A program made the position numbers and the translations under genes. Below the pieces are notes generated by a model. That model was not told where the DNA came from, did not search any database, and saw only the letters and a list, made by a program, of their open reading frames with translations. From assembly GCA_047616645.1 (NCBI GenBank), contig JBLHIH010000001.1:1-64000 (forward strand): DNA of 64,000 nucleotides. The letters run 5' to 3'. Source of the stretch: JAHRVQ01 sp047616645 (GTDB lineage Bacteria; Pseudomonadota; Gammaproteobacteria; Pseudomonadales; Azotimanducaceae). Positions 18,327 through 27,114 of the stretch are shown in pieces (position 1 is the first letter of the stretch; every line of letters starts with the position of its first letter).

Positions 18327-19129
18327 TAAAGCTTGCCTGTCTTTAGTAATTTATCGATGGCAGTGGCGACGCCATGATCAGTATTGTTTCCTGTTACATG
18401 AGTCGCGGCGACCTTAATGAAATCGGTAGCTTGACCCATTGCCACGGAGGCGCCACTGACTTTAAACATTTCGATGTCGTTTTCTGCATCTCCAAAGGTG
18501 ACAACAGTGTCAGGATCTATGTCCAGATGCTGGCAACAAGCTAATAATGCTTTGCCTTTATTGGCAGCGCTAGCGGTGATGGTAATGACTAATTTGCCAT
18601 TAGGTCCTATCGAATCGTAGATATTAACTTCATTTTTATATTGTGGGCCCAGTACTTCTTTAATTTCCTTTACGACACCAGAGCCTTGAATAGCGGCGAT
18701 TCTTGGCTGTTTATGTTGTTCTGTATCAAGTTGTCTTGCCCACACCATTTCCTCTGGTAATAAGCTCATGTCGGGTTGACCATCTAATTTGAGAATGACA
18801 TCTGTATCGATTGTCACAGTTGCAATGCATCGGCTCTGATTACACAGTGTGTAAAGCTCTTTTACAAAATTGTCGGGTAGTCGATGATCAAATATATCCT
18901 TTTTGTCCTTTGGCAGATAAACTTGAGCGCCGCTCGCTGCAATAATGGGTTTTTCTATATCGAGTTGTTTAGCGATACCCTCTGCCATTTGTCGCCATCT
19001 TGCGGTGGCTATAATAATGTCGAGGCCAGCGTCTCGCGCTCTCTGAACTGCCTCTCGATTTTGTGAGCTTAAGTCCTCACCTACAAGTAATGTGCCGTCT
19101 AAATCGATTGCAAGTGCTTTGTAGCGCAT
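18326..19129 (-). CDS. HAD-superfamily phosphatase, Cof type
   Basis: 267 residues with all HAD motifs: nucleophile LAIDLDGTLL (Asp9, Asp11), IIATARW, a lysine in NKGKALL, and FGDAENDIEMF. The type IIB cap between motifs identifies the Cof/YidA/YbiV group, which hydrolyses sugar phosphates and related metabolites with broad specificity. It is first in a run with the lipase (one-base overlap) and possibly gpsA, and divergent from the amidohydrolase operon. Confidence 0.9.
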   Translation of the reverse strand: MRYKALAIDLDGTLLVGEDLSSQNREAVQRARDAGLDIIIATARWRQMAEGIAKQLDIEKPIIAASGAQVYLPKDKKDIFDHRLPDNFVKELYTLCNQSRCIATVTIDTDVILKLDGQPDMSLLPEEMVWARQLDTEQHKQPRIAAIQGSGVVKEIKEVLGPQYKNEVNIYDSIGPNGKLVITITASAANKGKALLACCQHLDIDPDTVVTFGDAENDIEMFKVSGASVAMGQATDFIKVAATHVTGNNTDHGVATAIDKLLKTGKL

Positions 19130-19214
19130 TCCTTCATATTCCTAGTGGATATTTTTCCTTAACGCTATCATGATCAACTTTAATTAAGCAATAATAAACC
19201 AGCGGGAACTACCC

Positions 19215-20249
19215 ATGCCGAATGAAGAATGGCTTGCTCAAATTCAAGAAGAAATAATCGAACCAAACTTAAAGATTTGTGATCCTCATCATCACCTTTG
19301 GGACTATCCAACAAGTCGGTATTTATTGGACGATATAGTAGATGATGTAACATCCGGTCATAACGTTGTCAGTACAGTTTTTATGGAGTGCGGCTCTGCG
19401 TATCGCGATTCGGGTCCCAAATCCGAAATACCGCTAGGCGAAACAGAATTTGTAACTAAAATTGCCAATAGTATTGCCAATTCTATTGCCAATTCGTCAG
19501 AAAAAAGCCCAAGATCGAGTGTGAAAGTTTGTCAAGCAATGGTTGGATATGCTGACCTCACTTTGGGTTATTCAGTTAAGAGCGTTCTCGAATCACATGT
19601 TAAGGTAGCCGGAGGGCGTTTTAGGGGGATTCGGCACGCAAGCGGGTGGCATGAGAGTGAAGCGATAAGAAACGCTCATACCCATCCTGCAGAGCATCTG
19701 ATGTTAGATGATAAGTTCCGAGAGGGGTTTTCTGTTCTGTCTGAACTTGGTTTAAGTTTTGATGCGTGGTTTTACCATCAACAAATACCAGAATTCATAG
19801 ACCTAGCGCGAGCCTTTCCCGAAACCACTATCATACTGGATCATTTTGGCGGGCCACTTGGCATTGGACCTTATGCGGGAAAGTTAGATGATGTGTTTAG
19901 AGAATGGCAGGATCTTGTTGCGCCTTTGTCTGAACTGAACAATGTTTATTTCAAAATTGGTGGACTTAATATGCCTGTAAACGGCTTCGAATGGCATAAA
20001 GGAAAATTGCCTCCGAGTTCTGACGATATCGTTTCTAGAACTGCTCGATATTATGAGCATGTCATTGCCTTAGCGGGTTCAGAGAGATGTATGTTTGAGA
20101 GTAATTTCCCTGTGGACAAAGATTCTGTTTCCTATCATGTATTGTGGAATGCCTTTAAGAAAATGTCCGCCGGATATTCCGACAAAGAGAAGGGGGATTT
20201 GTTCTATGATACCGCTGCAAAGGTATACCAACTTGGGGATACTCACTAA
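19215..20249 (+). CDS. Amidohydrolase 2 family metal-dependent hydrolase
   Basis: 344 residues. The TIM-barrel metal site opens with ICDPHHHLWDYP (near residue 22), and later blocks GGRFRGIRHASGWHESE, LSFDAWFYHQQIPEFIDLA, TIILDHFGGPLGIG and ERCMFESNFPVDK are those of the amidohydrolase 2 group that includes 2-pyrone-4,6-dicarboxylate lactonase and fuconolactone hydrolases. It likely opens a lactone or cleaves a carboxylated substrate. A 12-bp tandem repeat encodes IANS three times near residue 83-94. It is the first gene of a six-gene run in which each gene touches the next; the product may feed the Lut proteins downstream (inference). Confidence 0.87.
   Translation: MPNEEWLAQIQEEIIEPNLKICDPHHHLWDYPTSRYLLDDIVDDVTSGHNVVSTVFMECGSAYRDSGPKSEIPLGETEFVTKIANSIANSIANSSEKSPRSSVKVCQAMVGYADLTLGYSVKSVLESHVKVAGGRFRGIRHASGWHESEAIRNAHTHPAEHLMLDDKFREGFSVLSELGLSFDAWFYHQQIPEFIDLARAFPETTIILDHFGGPLGIGPYAGKLDDVFREWQDLVAPLSELNNVYFKIGGLNMPVNGFEWHKGKLPPSSDDIVSRTARYYEHVIALAGSERCMFESNFPVDKDSVSYHVLWNAFKKMSAGYSDKEKGDLFYDTAAKVYQLGDTH
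19461..19496 (+). repeat. 12-bp in-frame tandem repeat in the amidohydrolase gene
   Basis: Three copies of a 12-base unit (19461-19472, 19473-19484, 19485-19496) encode I-A-N-S three times, probably in a surface loop between barrel elements. Copies differ only in the last bases. Confidence 0.9.
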
Positions 20250-20774
20250 ATGTTAAATAGAAGAGGGCTATTAACAAGAATTGTTCAAGGCTTTGGCATC
20301 ACTGGATTCGGCTTTCTAAGCTATCCATTTATAAAAGCGTGGATTCCCAAGTTTGAAAATGATCTTAGTCTGGAGGTTAGAATCGATGATTTGTTACCTG
20401 GGCAGTTAAAAACAGTTCACTGGTTAGGTCGTAATTTGTTTGTGCTTAGACGTACGCAAGCGGAACTTGGCATTTTAAATCAAGCTGATTCTGAACTAAA
20501 AGACCCTGATTCTATTGAATCAAAACAGCCGGTATTTGCACTTAACCAATTTAGGTCATTACGCCCCGAGATTTTTGTTGTCTATAACAATTGCACGCAT
20601 TTAGGATGTGAAGTTAATCGCGAAAAAGCGAAATTTAAATGCCCATGCCATCAAAGTGACTACGATGGAGCAGGGCGAGTGGTTACGGAAGCGGTAGCCC
20701 CAACAAATCTTGAAGTCCCTGAATACCAATTTATCTCGGGAAATCGCATTAGGTTGATAGCCACTAAGGTCTAG
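20250..20774 (+). CDS. Orphan Rieske [2Fe-2S] protein, PetA-like
   Basis: 174 residues. An N-terminal NRRGLLTRIVQGFG resembles a Tat signal-anchor, followed by one hydrophobic stretch. The cluster ligands are seen as CTHLGC (Cys115, His117, Cys120) and CPCHQSDYD (Cys131, Cys133, His134), closing with GAGRVV, APTNLEVP as in the bc1 complex Rieske subunit. The domain between the two ligand loops is shorter than in PetA, and the usual CPCHGS glycine is Gln. No cytochrome b or c1 gene is nearby; instead it is locked between an amidohydrolase and lutA with 0-3 base gaps. Likely a periplasmic-facing membrane-anchored electron carrier dedicated to this operon (inference). Confidence 0.85.
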   Translation: MLNRRGLLTRIVQGFGITGFGFLSYPFIKAWIPKFENDLSLEVRIDDLLPGQLKTVHWLGRNLFVLRRTQAELGILNQADSELKDPDSIESKQPVFALNQFRSLRPEIFVVYNNCTHLGCEVNREKAKFKCPCHQSDYDGAGRVVTEAVAPTNLEVPEYQFISGNRIRLIATKV

Positions 20775-20777
20775 CAA

Positions 20778-21518
20778 ATGAACGCATCAAATAAAAAAGA
20801 AATTGCACTATTCGTTACTTGTTTGATTGATAACCTTAGGCCCGATCTCGGGTTTGATATCGTTAATGTAATCGAACAATCTGGTTACTCAGTGGTTGTT
20901 CCCGATACTCAATCTTGTTGCGGTCAGCCAAATTTTAATGGTGGTGACAGGTTAAACGCCAAAGTAACTGCCAGATATATGATTGATGTATTCGAAAAAT
21001 ATGATTATACAGTAGTTGCGAGTGGATCTTGTGGGGGGATGATCAAACACCACTATGTTGATCTCTTCGATGATGATCCTATTTATAAAGAAAAAGCACG
21101 ACTATTAGCCGATAAAGTTTTTGAGCTTTCACAGTTCCTGACTGAGATAGCCGATTATCAACCTGGATTTATGACGCGTAAACGAGTGACATATCATGAT
21201 GCCTGCGCAGGGCTGCGAGAGCTAAGTGTTAAAACGCAACCGAGAAATTTACTTAAACAAGCAGGGGTAGACATTCTTGAGATGGAGGAACCAGATGTTT
21301 GTTGCGGCTTTGGTGGTACCTTTTGTGTTAAATATCCAGAAATCTCCAACGAGATGGTTGAGAAAAAAGTGAATGATGCCAAGCAAACCGGAGCTGAAGC
21401 ATTGGTGACGGGCGACTTGGGTTGTTTGATGAATATGGAAGGTAAAATTAATCGACTGGGCCTCAATTTGCCGGTTTATCATTTTGCAGAATTATTAGCT
21501 AAGCCGGATAATGCATAA
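20778..21518 (+). CDS. lutA: Lactate utilization protein A, CCG-domain Fe-S protein
   Basis: 246 residues with the two cysteine-rich CCG domains of LutA/YkgE: SCCGQPNFNGG near residue 45 and CCGFGGTFCVKYPEIS near 174. LutABC together oxidise L-lactate to pyruvate in bacteria that lack other lactate dehydrogenases; LutA resembles the non-catalytic CCG subunit of glycolate oxidase and heterodisulfide reductase. Four genes of this operon (Rieske to lutC) are fused by 0-3 base gaps or single-base overlaps. Specificity for lactate rather than another 2-hydroxy acid is assumed from homology. Confidence 0.93.
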   Translation: MNASNKKEIALFVTCLIDNLRPDLGFDIVNVIEQSGYSVVVPDTQSCCGQPNFNGGDRLNAKVTARYMIDVFEKYDYTVVASGSCGGMIKHHYVDLFDDDPIYKEKARLLADKVFELSQFLTEIADYQPGFMTRKRVTYHDACAGLRELSVKTQPRNLLKQAGVDILEMEEPDVCCGFGGTFCVKYPEISNEMVEKKVNDAKQTGAEALVTGDLGCLMNMEGKINRLGLNLPVYHFAELLAKPDNA

Positions 21519-22969
21519 TGGAAGTGGACAGCAATAATTTTATTCCCCTTGTCAACGTGGCGCTGGAAAATACAAAGCTTAAAAAATCAATGAACTTACT
21601 TGGGAAGGGTTTGGCCAGTAAACGCGCCAAAGTCATTGCCGATTTGCCAGAATTTGATCACTTAAGGAACGAAGCAAGAGACATAAAGAACCATACAATA
21701 GCCCACCTTGATCTTTACTTGGAAAAGTTTGAGGAACAAGTTCTTTCTCGCGGAGGACATGTACATTGGGCGAGTAGTGATGATGAAGCTCGACAGATAG
21801 TGCTAGAGATATGCCAGGAGAATAAGGCCAAACGAATTACTAAAAGTAAGTCAATGGTGACCGAAGAAATTGAGCTTGTTCCTTTTCTAGAGAAGCACGG
21901 GCTTGAAGCAATAGAAACCGATCTAGGTGAATACATTATTCAACTAAGGGGTGAAAGGCCGAGTCATATTATCGCGCCGGCAGTGCATCTATCAAAAGAT
22001 CAAGTCGCAGATACATTTTTTGATCACCATAGAAAACTTGGATTTAATGAAAAACTAAATGAGCGTTCTGATTTAGTAGGAGAAGCAAGACAGGTTTTAA
22101 GAGGAAAGTTTCTGAAGGCTGATGCCGGTATTTCAGGGGCCAATTTTCTAGTAGCCGAAACCGGCACAGTTGTACTTGTCACGAATGAGGGTAATGCCGA
22201 GTTAACCACTGCAATTCCTGATACACATATCGTTGTTACTGGAATAGAAAAACTCGTTCCCACTTTAGAAGATACTTCAACATTTATACGCCTCTTGGCA
22301 CGTTCAGCAGTTGGTGCTGAAATATCGGCTTATACCTCTTTTATTACTGGACCACGACGGGAAGATGACTTGGATGGCCCCGAGAACTTTCACGTCGTCT
22401 TAGTCGATAATGGTAGAAGCGATATGCTGGGGACTGAATTCCAAGATATGTTGAGATGCATTCGATGTTCAGCTTGTTTAAATCACTGCCCAGTTTACTT
22501 GTCGATAGGGGGACATGCTTATGGTTCTGTGTACAGTGGGCCGATGGGCGCTGTTTTAACACCGCAATTTTCAAGTGTAGCCGAAGCAGGGCAGTTACCC
22601 AATGCCTCTACTTTTTGTGGTCGTTGTGAAGAGGTCTGTCCTGTTCACATACCCTTACCTAAACTGATGCGTCACTGGCGTGAGCGGGAATCAGCGGCTG
22701 GGCTCAATCCTATGTCAATGCGTTGGGGATTGAGAGCCTGGGCTTTTCTCAATCGTCATCCCTCAATGCAGCGTATTGTTAGTAATATATCTGTCAAAAT
22801 ACTAAGCATGTTTGGCTGCAAAGAAAGCGGTTACATTCATAACTTACCGAGTTTTGCAGGGAACTGGACTAAGGGCAGAGATATGCGGACACCTCAATCA
22901 TCGACTTTTATCTCACAGTGGAAAAAGGCAAATAGAAAAAAAGAGTACAAAAAAAGAGGAGGAGAGTAA
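21518..22969 (+). CDS. lutB: Lactate utilization protein B, Fe-S electron transfer subunit
   Basis: 483 residues of the LutB/YkgF family. An N-terminal LUD domain (KRITKSKSMVTEEIEL, FLVAETGTVVLVTNEGNAEL) is followed by two ferredoxin-type 4Fe-4S motifs, CIRCSACLNHCPVY near residue 313 and CGRCEEVCPVHIP near 366. It passes electrons from the hydroxy acid toward a quinone or another carrier. Start overlaps the lutA stop by one base and the end overlaps lutC by one base, so subunits are made in fixed ratio. Confidence 0.95.
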   Translation: MEVDSNNFIPLVNVALENTKLKKSMNLLGKGLASKRAKVIADLPEFDHLRNEARDIKNHTIAHLDLYLEKFEEQVLSRGGHVHWASSDDEARQIVLEICQENKAKRITKSKSMVTEEIELVPFLEKHGLEAIETDLGEYIIQLRGERPSHIIAPAVHLSKDQVADTFFDHHRKLGFNEKLNERSDLVGEARQVLRGKFLKADAGISGANFLVAETGTVVLVTNEGNAELTTAIPDTHIVVTGIEKLVPTLEDTSTFIRLLARSAVGAEISAYTSFITGPRREDDLDGPENFHVVLVDNGRSDMLGTEFQDMLRCIRCSACLNHCPVYLSIGGHAYGSVYSGPMGAVLTPQFSSVAEAGQLPNASTFCGRCEEVCPVHIPLPKLMRHWRERESAAGLNPMSMRWGLRAWAFLNRHPSMQRIVSNISVKILSMFGCKESGYIHNLPSFAGNWTKGRDMRTPQSSTFISQWKKANRKKEYKKRGGE

Positions 22970-23622
22970 TGTCGAGAGCAAAACTGTTAAACAAATTACG
23001 CGCTCAATTAAATGTATCTTCTGAGGATCTTACAAGACGACAGGCAGTAGAGAGTCGCTTGTCTCAACATCTTCCAAATACTATTCCCAAGCGTTGTCTT
23101 CAGCCTCATGAAGCACTTGTGGATTTGTTTCAAAGTAAAATTGAAGCTGCTAACGCAACAGTAAATAGGATTGGTAATTCTGAGTCTATTGTAGACGCAA
23201 TTAGTGATTATCTTGGATCGGGGCACCATGATCTTTGCGTGAAAATCTCACATGGTTTTAGTGGACTGGATTTTTCAAACAATACTGATTTACAGATAAA
23301 ATCCTGGTCTCCAAAAATGAGTCTGAATGTTTGCGTCAGTGATTGCTTTGGTGCCGTTGCAGAAACAGGTAGCCTAGTGGTTTCAAGTTCAAATACCATG
23401 CCACTAAGTTTTAACTTTTTGGGTGATGCTCACATTGTGCTGCTTCGTGCTGAACTAATCGTCGGGGCTTATGAAGATATCTGGAACAAAGTCCGTGAAA
23501 GTATTCCCCGAGATATCACTTTGGTATCTGGACCTTCCTGCACTGGCGATATTGAAATGATTATGGAATTGGGTGCTCATGGGCCTAAAAACCTACATAT
23601 CATTATTATTGGCTGTGATTAG
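22969..23622 (+). CDS. lutC: Lactate utilization protein C, LUD domain
   Basis: 217 residues. The LUD domain is seen in VCVSDCFGAVAETGSLVVSS, NFLGDAHIVLL and the end GPSCTGDIEMIMELGAHGPK, all typical of LutC/YkgG. It is the third subunit of the lactate-oxidising complex. It overlaps lutB by one base and its stop codon touches the ATG of the flavodoxin-like gene, which follows without a gap. Confidence 0.93.
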   Translation: MSRAKLLNKLRAQLNVSSEDLTRRQAVESRLSQHLPNTIPKRCLQPHEALVDLFQSKIEAANATVNRIGNSESIVDAISDYLGSGHHDLCVKISHGFSGLDFSNNTDLQIKSWSPKMSLNVCVSDCFGAVAETGSLVVSSSNTMPLSFNFLGDAHIVLLRAELIVGAYEDIWNKVRESIPRDITLVSGPSCTGDIEMIMELGAHGPKNLHIIIIGCD

Positions 23623-24129
23623 ATGAAAAACTTAGCCATTATCTATCATAGTAAGGATGGGAGCACCGCGAAGATGGCGGATGCTGTGTTTAAGGGGGCA
23701 AATCATCCAGACATTGATATCAGTGTGAGAATGTTATTAGCAAAAGATGCAGGCTTAGAGGATCTTCTTTGGGCGGATGGTGTGATATTTGGTACACCAG
23801 AAAATTTCGGGTATATGTCCGGTGCCTTGAAAGACTTTTTTGATCGAACCTATTATCCAGCTGAAGGGAAAATTGAGGGAATGCCTTATTGTGTATTCAT
23901 TTGCGCGGGAAATGACGGTCAAGGTGCCTTGAGAAGTATAGAGAGAATCGTAAAAGGTTTTCCTTTAAAACAAATCCAAGATCCATTAATTTCGAAAGGT
24001 GTATTGAGCTCTGGACCGAAATCTGCATCGAATCCTGAACCGATTTCTGGATCAAACACAGAGTTATTCGATGCTTGCGAAGAATTTGGTTTGTATATGG
24101 CCGCAGGAATTGAAGCAAGTATATTTTAA
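23623..24129 (+). CDS. Flavodoxin-like FMN protein
   Basis: 168 residues. The FMN phosphate loop is IIYHSKDGSTAKMADAVFKG, with WADGVIFGTPENFGYMSGAL and FDRTYYP as the isoalloxazine-contacting loops, the pattern of WrbA-like flavodoxins and NAD(P)H-dependent FMN reductases. A low-complexity Ser/Pro/Gly segment lies near residue 127-144. It is the last gene of the amidohydrolase-Rieske-lutABC run and could supply or accept electrons in that pathway (inference). Confidence 0.85.
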   Translation: MKNLAIIYHSKDGSTAKMADAVFKGANHPDIDISVRMLLAKDAGLEDLLWADGVIFGTPENFGYMSGALKDFFDRTYYPAEGKIEGMPYCVFICAGNDGQGALRSIERIVKGFPLKQIQDPLISKGVLSSGPKSASNPEPISGSNTELFDACEEFGLYMAAGIEASIF

Positions 24130-24164
24130 TGTGATGGATTCAGCTTCTACAGATAGGCGAAACC

Positions 24165-24690
24165 TTGTGCAGTTATCAATCCCTAAAGGATCGCATTTTG
24201 TCCTTTGTTGTCGACAGAAGTATAGTGCTTATTAAGTCTTTCAAAGATATCTATAATGCAAAAAGAAATAGCCAGTTAGGCATCCTCTTTACAGTGGAAG
24301 AAAGTGACATTCAAATAGCTGGGCCTCATCACAATGGTTTAACCAAGTTTGGTGTAGAAGTCGTAAAAGCCATGAATCAATCTGGCATGATTATCGATTT
24401 TGCTAATGCATCTAAGAAAACGGCACTGGAAACTTCATCGAAGTTTTAGATAAAGTAGTGATAATTTCTCGCACTGCAATTCAAAGAAAAGGATTTGCTA
24501 GCCCCGATTTATTTATCATGATTTAGCAAATCGCGTGGGAAAATCAATGCTTGGCATGCAGGGATAGGCTTGTTTAATCTAAGTGATTATGTAGATCAAA
24601 TATTTCACTAGTATATGAAGTCGGCATTGATGATGTGTCCATGAGGAGTGATATGGACGGAAACGAAAAACCTGTTTTTTGATACTAATG
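24165..24690 (+). pseudogene. Remnant of a peptidase M19 (membrane dipeptidase) gene
   Basis: Scattered pieces in different frames match successive parts of M19 dipeptidases: KDIYNAKRNSQLGILFTVEE, then NGLTKFGVEVVKAMNQSGMI and IDFANASKKTAL (24165-24440); VVIISRTAIQRKGFASPDLF in the frame around 24455-24520; SDYVDQIFH near 24580; and VGIDDVSMRSDMDGNE near 24620-24660, corresponding to the GIDHVGIGSDFDG metal-site region. Several stops and frameshifts separate them and the N-terminal metal-binding HxD part is missing. This explains the 588-base gap between the flavodoxin gene and phoU. A full-length M19 gene occurs at 37978. Confidence 0.7.
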
Positions 24691-24718
24691 TTATAGAATC
24701 ATTAAGATCTGTCACAGA

Positions 24719-25387
24719 TTAATAGTTAGTGCCCAAGTGATGTCGTACTATTTCACCCTCAACAATAAATATGATCTCTTCAGCAATGTTAGTCGCTAGA
24801 TCCGCAATGCGCTCGAGATATCGAGAAGTCGAAAGTAATTCAACTGCTCGGTTAATTGTACTACTGTCTTTTTCCATTAAAGATTGCAGCTCTACATACA
24901 TCAGCCGATTTACCTCGTCGATATCATCATCCATTGCAATTACTTTTCTAGCGATGTTGACGTCTAATTTGACCAAGGCATCTAGGCTGTCGTGTACCAT
25001 GGTAATTATGCCTTTTGACATAGTGTTAGTGAATTCTGGAGGGTAAGGAATGGGAGCCTGTTTACTTAGAGAAATCGCGCGTTTCGCTGCATTTACCGCA
25101 AAATCTCCCATGCGCTCTAGATCATTATTTACTTTCAGTATGACGACGATAAAACGTAAATCAACTGCTACGGGTTGATGCAAGGCTAGTATTTTTAAAC
25201 AATTTTCTTCGATCAATACTTCTTTCTGATTAATAAATTTTTCATTTTTAATGACAGACTCTGCGAGTTCTGGTCGTCGATCTATCAGTGACAATATGGC
25301 ATTGTTGATGGCGACTTCAACCATATTGCCAAGTTGAAGTATTTCTTTCTTAATCTGGACTAGGTCTCGCTGTAAATGTAGTGACAT
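24719..25387 (-). CDS. phoU: Phosphate signaling complex protein PhoU
   Basis: 222 residues made of two similar three-helix bundles, with the conserved metal-binding motifs DLRFIVVILKVNNDLERMGD and a second SRYLERIADLATNIAEEI. PhoU links the PstSCAB transporter to the sensor PhoR and keeps the Pho regulon off when phosphate is plentiful. It is last in the pstSCAB-phoU series, 24 bases after pstB. Confidence 0.96.
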   Translation of the reverse strand: MSLHLQRDLVQIKKEILQLGNMVEVAINNAILSLIDRRPELAESVIKNEKFINQKEVLIEENCLKILALHQPVAVDLRFIVVILKVNNDLERMGDFAVNAAKRAISLSKQAPIPYPPEFTNTMSKGIITMVHDSLDALVKLDVNIARKVIAMDDDIDEVNRLMYVELQSLMEKDSSTINRAVELLSTSRYLERIADLATNIAEEIIFIVEGEIVRHHLGTNY

Positions 25388-25411
25388 TAGAATTTCCTTA
25401 GTTGTAGTTGC

Positions 25412-26224
25412 TTATCCGAACCGTCCGGTGACATATTCTTCGGTACGTTTTTGCTTGGGTCTCGTGAATATTTGATTGGTAATATCGAATTCAATTAAAT
25501 TTCCCATTTCCATAAAAGCAGTGTAGTCAGATATTCGTGCAGCTTGTTGCATATTGTGTGTGACAATGACGATGGTATAGTTTGATTTTAATTCAAAAAT
25601 CAGGTCTTCGATGTGTGAGGTTGAAATTGGATCAAGAGCAGAACAGGGCTCATCCATTAACAATATTTCGGGTGCCATCGCTAACGCTCTCGCGATACAA
25701 AGTCGTTGTTGTTGACCACCTGATAGACTTAAGGCAGAGTCATTTAGTCGATCTTTCACTTCATCCCAAAGTGCTGCTTGTGTTAGAGAGCGTTCGACTA
25801 ACTCATCCATTGAGCCTTTATAGCCATTAATGCTTGGTGCCCAGGAAATGTTCTTAAAGATAGATTTAGGAAAAGGATTGGGTTTTTGAAATACCATGCC
25901 AACATGTTTGCGAACCATAACGGGGTCGATTTTTCCGAGCAGGTCCATTCCATTTAAAGAAATCCTACCCTCCACAGTGAGGTCATCAACAAAATCATTC
26001 ATCCTATTTAGTGAACGCAATAAAGTACTTTTTCCGCAACCTGATGGCCCGATAATCGCTGTCACCTTATTCTTAAGAATTTTAAATGAAACATTCTTAA
26101 CCGCAGGTTTACCTGAGTAACTAATAGTCAGATTTTCTAAGTTCATTGCGCAATGGGTTTCTACGTCCCAAGATTCCGAGGACTCAATTCCTGGAACACC
26201 GCTAATTTCGGTAATATTTGTCAT
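25412..26224 (-). CDS. pstB: Phosphate ABC transporter ATP-binding protein PstB
   Basis: 270 residues. Walker A GPSGCGKSTLLRSLNRMND, ABC signature LSGGQQQRLCIARALA and Walker B ILLMDEPCSALDPIS are all intact; the NRMND segment after Walker A is diagnostic of PstB among ABC ATPases. It powers high-affinity phosphate import. The ATG overlaps the end of pstA by four bases. Confidence 0.97.
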   Translation of the reverse strand: MTNITEISGVPGIESSESWDVETHCAMNLENLTISYSGKPAVKNVSFKILKNKVTAIIGPSGCGKSTLLRSLNRMNDFVDDLTVEGRISLNGMDLLGKIDPVMVRKHVGMVFQKPNPFPKSIFKNISWAPSINGYKGSMDELVERSLTQAALWDEVKDRLNDSALSLSGGQQQRLCIARALAMAPEILLMDEPCSALDPISTSHIEDLIFELKSNYTIVIVTHNMQQAARISDYTAFMEMGNLIEFDITNQIFTRPKQKRTEEYVTGRFG

Positions 26225-27114
26225 TTAAATTTTTGCTCCGTTTTGTAACGAATGAAAATGGCAGTTGCATTCATTGCAAGTAGTACACCTAGTAAAACAA
26301 TAATTGCGGCTGCAGCAAGTTCATGAAATTCCTGTTGGGGCCGAGAAACCCAATTGTAAATTTGAATGGGAAGTGCCGTAAAAGAGTCCATAGGACCCTC
26401 TGGTAAAAATGCAATGTAGGTCAAGGCTCCAATCATAATGAGGGGCGCGGTTTCACCTATCGCTCTGGAAAGTGCTAGAATCACACCGGTTAATATACCC
26501 GGAAATGATGCTGGCAATACGTGTGCCCAAGCGGTTTGCCATGGTGTTGCACCTAGCGCAAATGCTGCGTAACGAATACTATTGGGAACAGTTTTTATTG
26601 CTTCTCGACTGGCAATAATGATAACCGGCAAGATGAGAAGGCTCATCGTTAAGGCGCCAGACACTAATGAACGTTCAAGCGCGAGTCCACGTACAAAAAT
26701 GGCGAGGCCAATAATGCCGTATACGATAGAAGGCACACCAGCCAAATTGGAGATGTTAAGGCTAATCATTCTGTGCATGCGTCCTTTTTTGCTAAACTCT
26801 TCAAGGTAAAGTGCAGTTGCGACACCTAAGGGAATTGCAATCATAATTAGCATACCAATAAGCCAAAGTGTTCCGACGAGTGCCGATTTAATACCGGCTT
26901 TGTAAGGAAACCTTGAAGGAAAGCTAGTTAAGAACTGACTGTCTAACCATCTATATCCATCTGCAAAAATTTGATAGAAGAGAACAGCCAGTAATGCTAT
27001 GCCTAACCAGGTAACAAGAGCGCAAAAGTACGAAAATAACAATGCTTTTCTATTTCGGTAGATGAGCGCAGCAGCATCCTGAGGATAATTATTTTGGATT
27101 AGTTTATTCATCAT
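26221..27114 (-). CDS. pstA: Phosphate ABC transporter permease PstA
   Basis: 297 residues, six predicted membrane segments. The cytoplasmic coupling loop REAIKTVPNSIRYAAFALGA followed by TPWQTAWAHVLPASFPGI is the EAA motif of PstA, and SRAIGETAPLIMIGALTY is a further family block. Partner of PstC in the inner-membrane channel. It overlaps both neighbours by a few bases (11 with pstC, 4 with pstB). Confidence 0.96.
   Translation of the reverse strand: MMNKLIQNNYPQDAAALIYRNRKALLFSYFCALVTWLGIALLAVLFYQIFADGYRWLDSQFLTSFPSRFPYKAGIKSALVGTLWLIGMLIMIAIPLGVATALYLEEFSKKGRMHRMISLNISNLAGVPSIVYGIIGLAIFVRGLALERSLVSGALTMSLLILPVIIIASREAIKTVPNSIRYAAFALGATPWQTAWAHVLPASFPGILTGVILALSRAIGETAPLIMIGALTYIAFLPEGPMDSFTALPIQIYNWVSRPQQEFHELAAAAIIVLLGVLLAMNATAIFIRYKTEQKFK

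Noticed and set aside
24707..24719. Hairpin ATCTG-TCA-CAGAT at the end of phoU
   Set aside because: Only five pairs and no T-run follows on the phoU strand.
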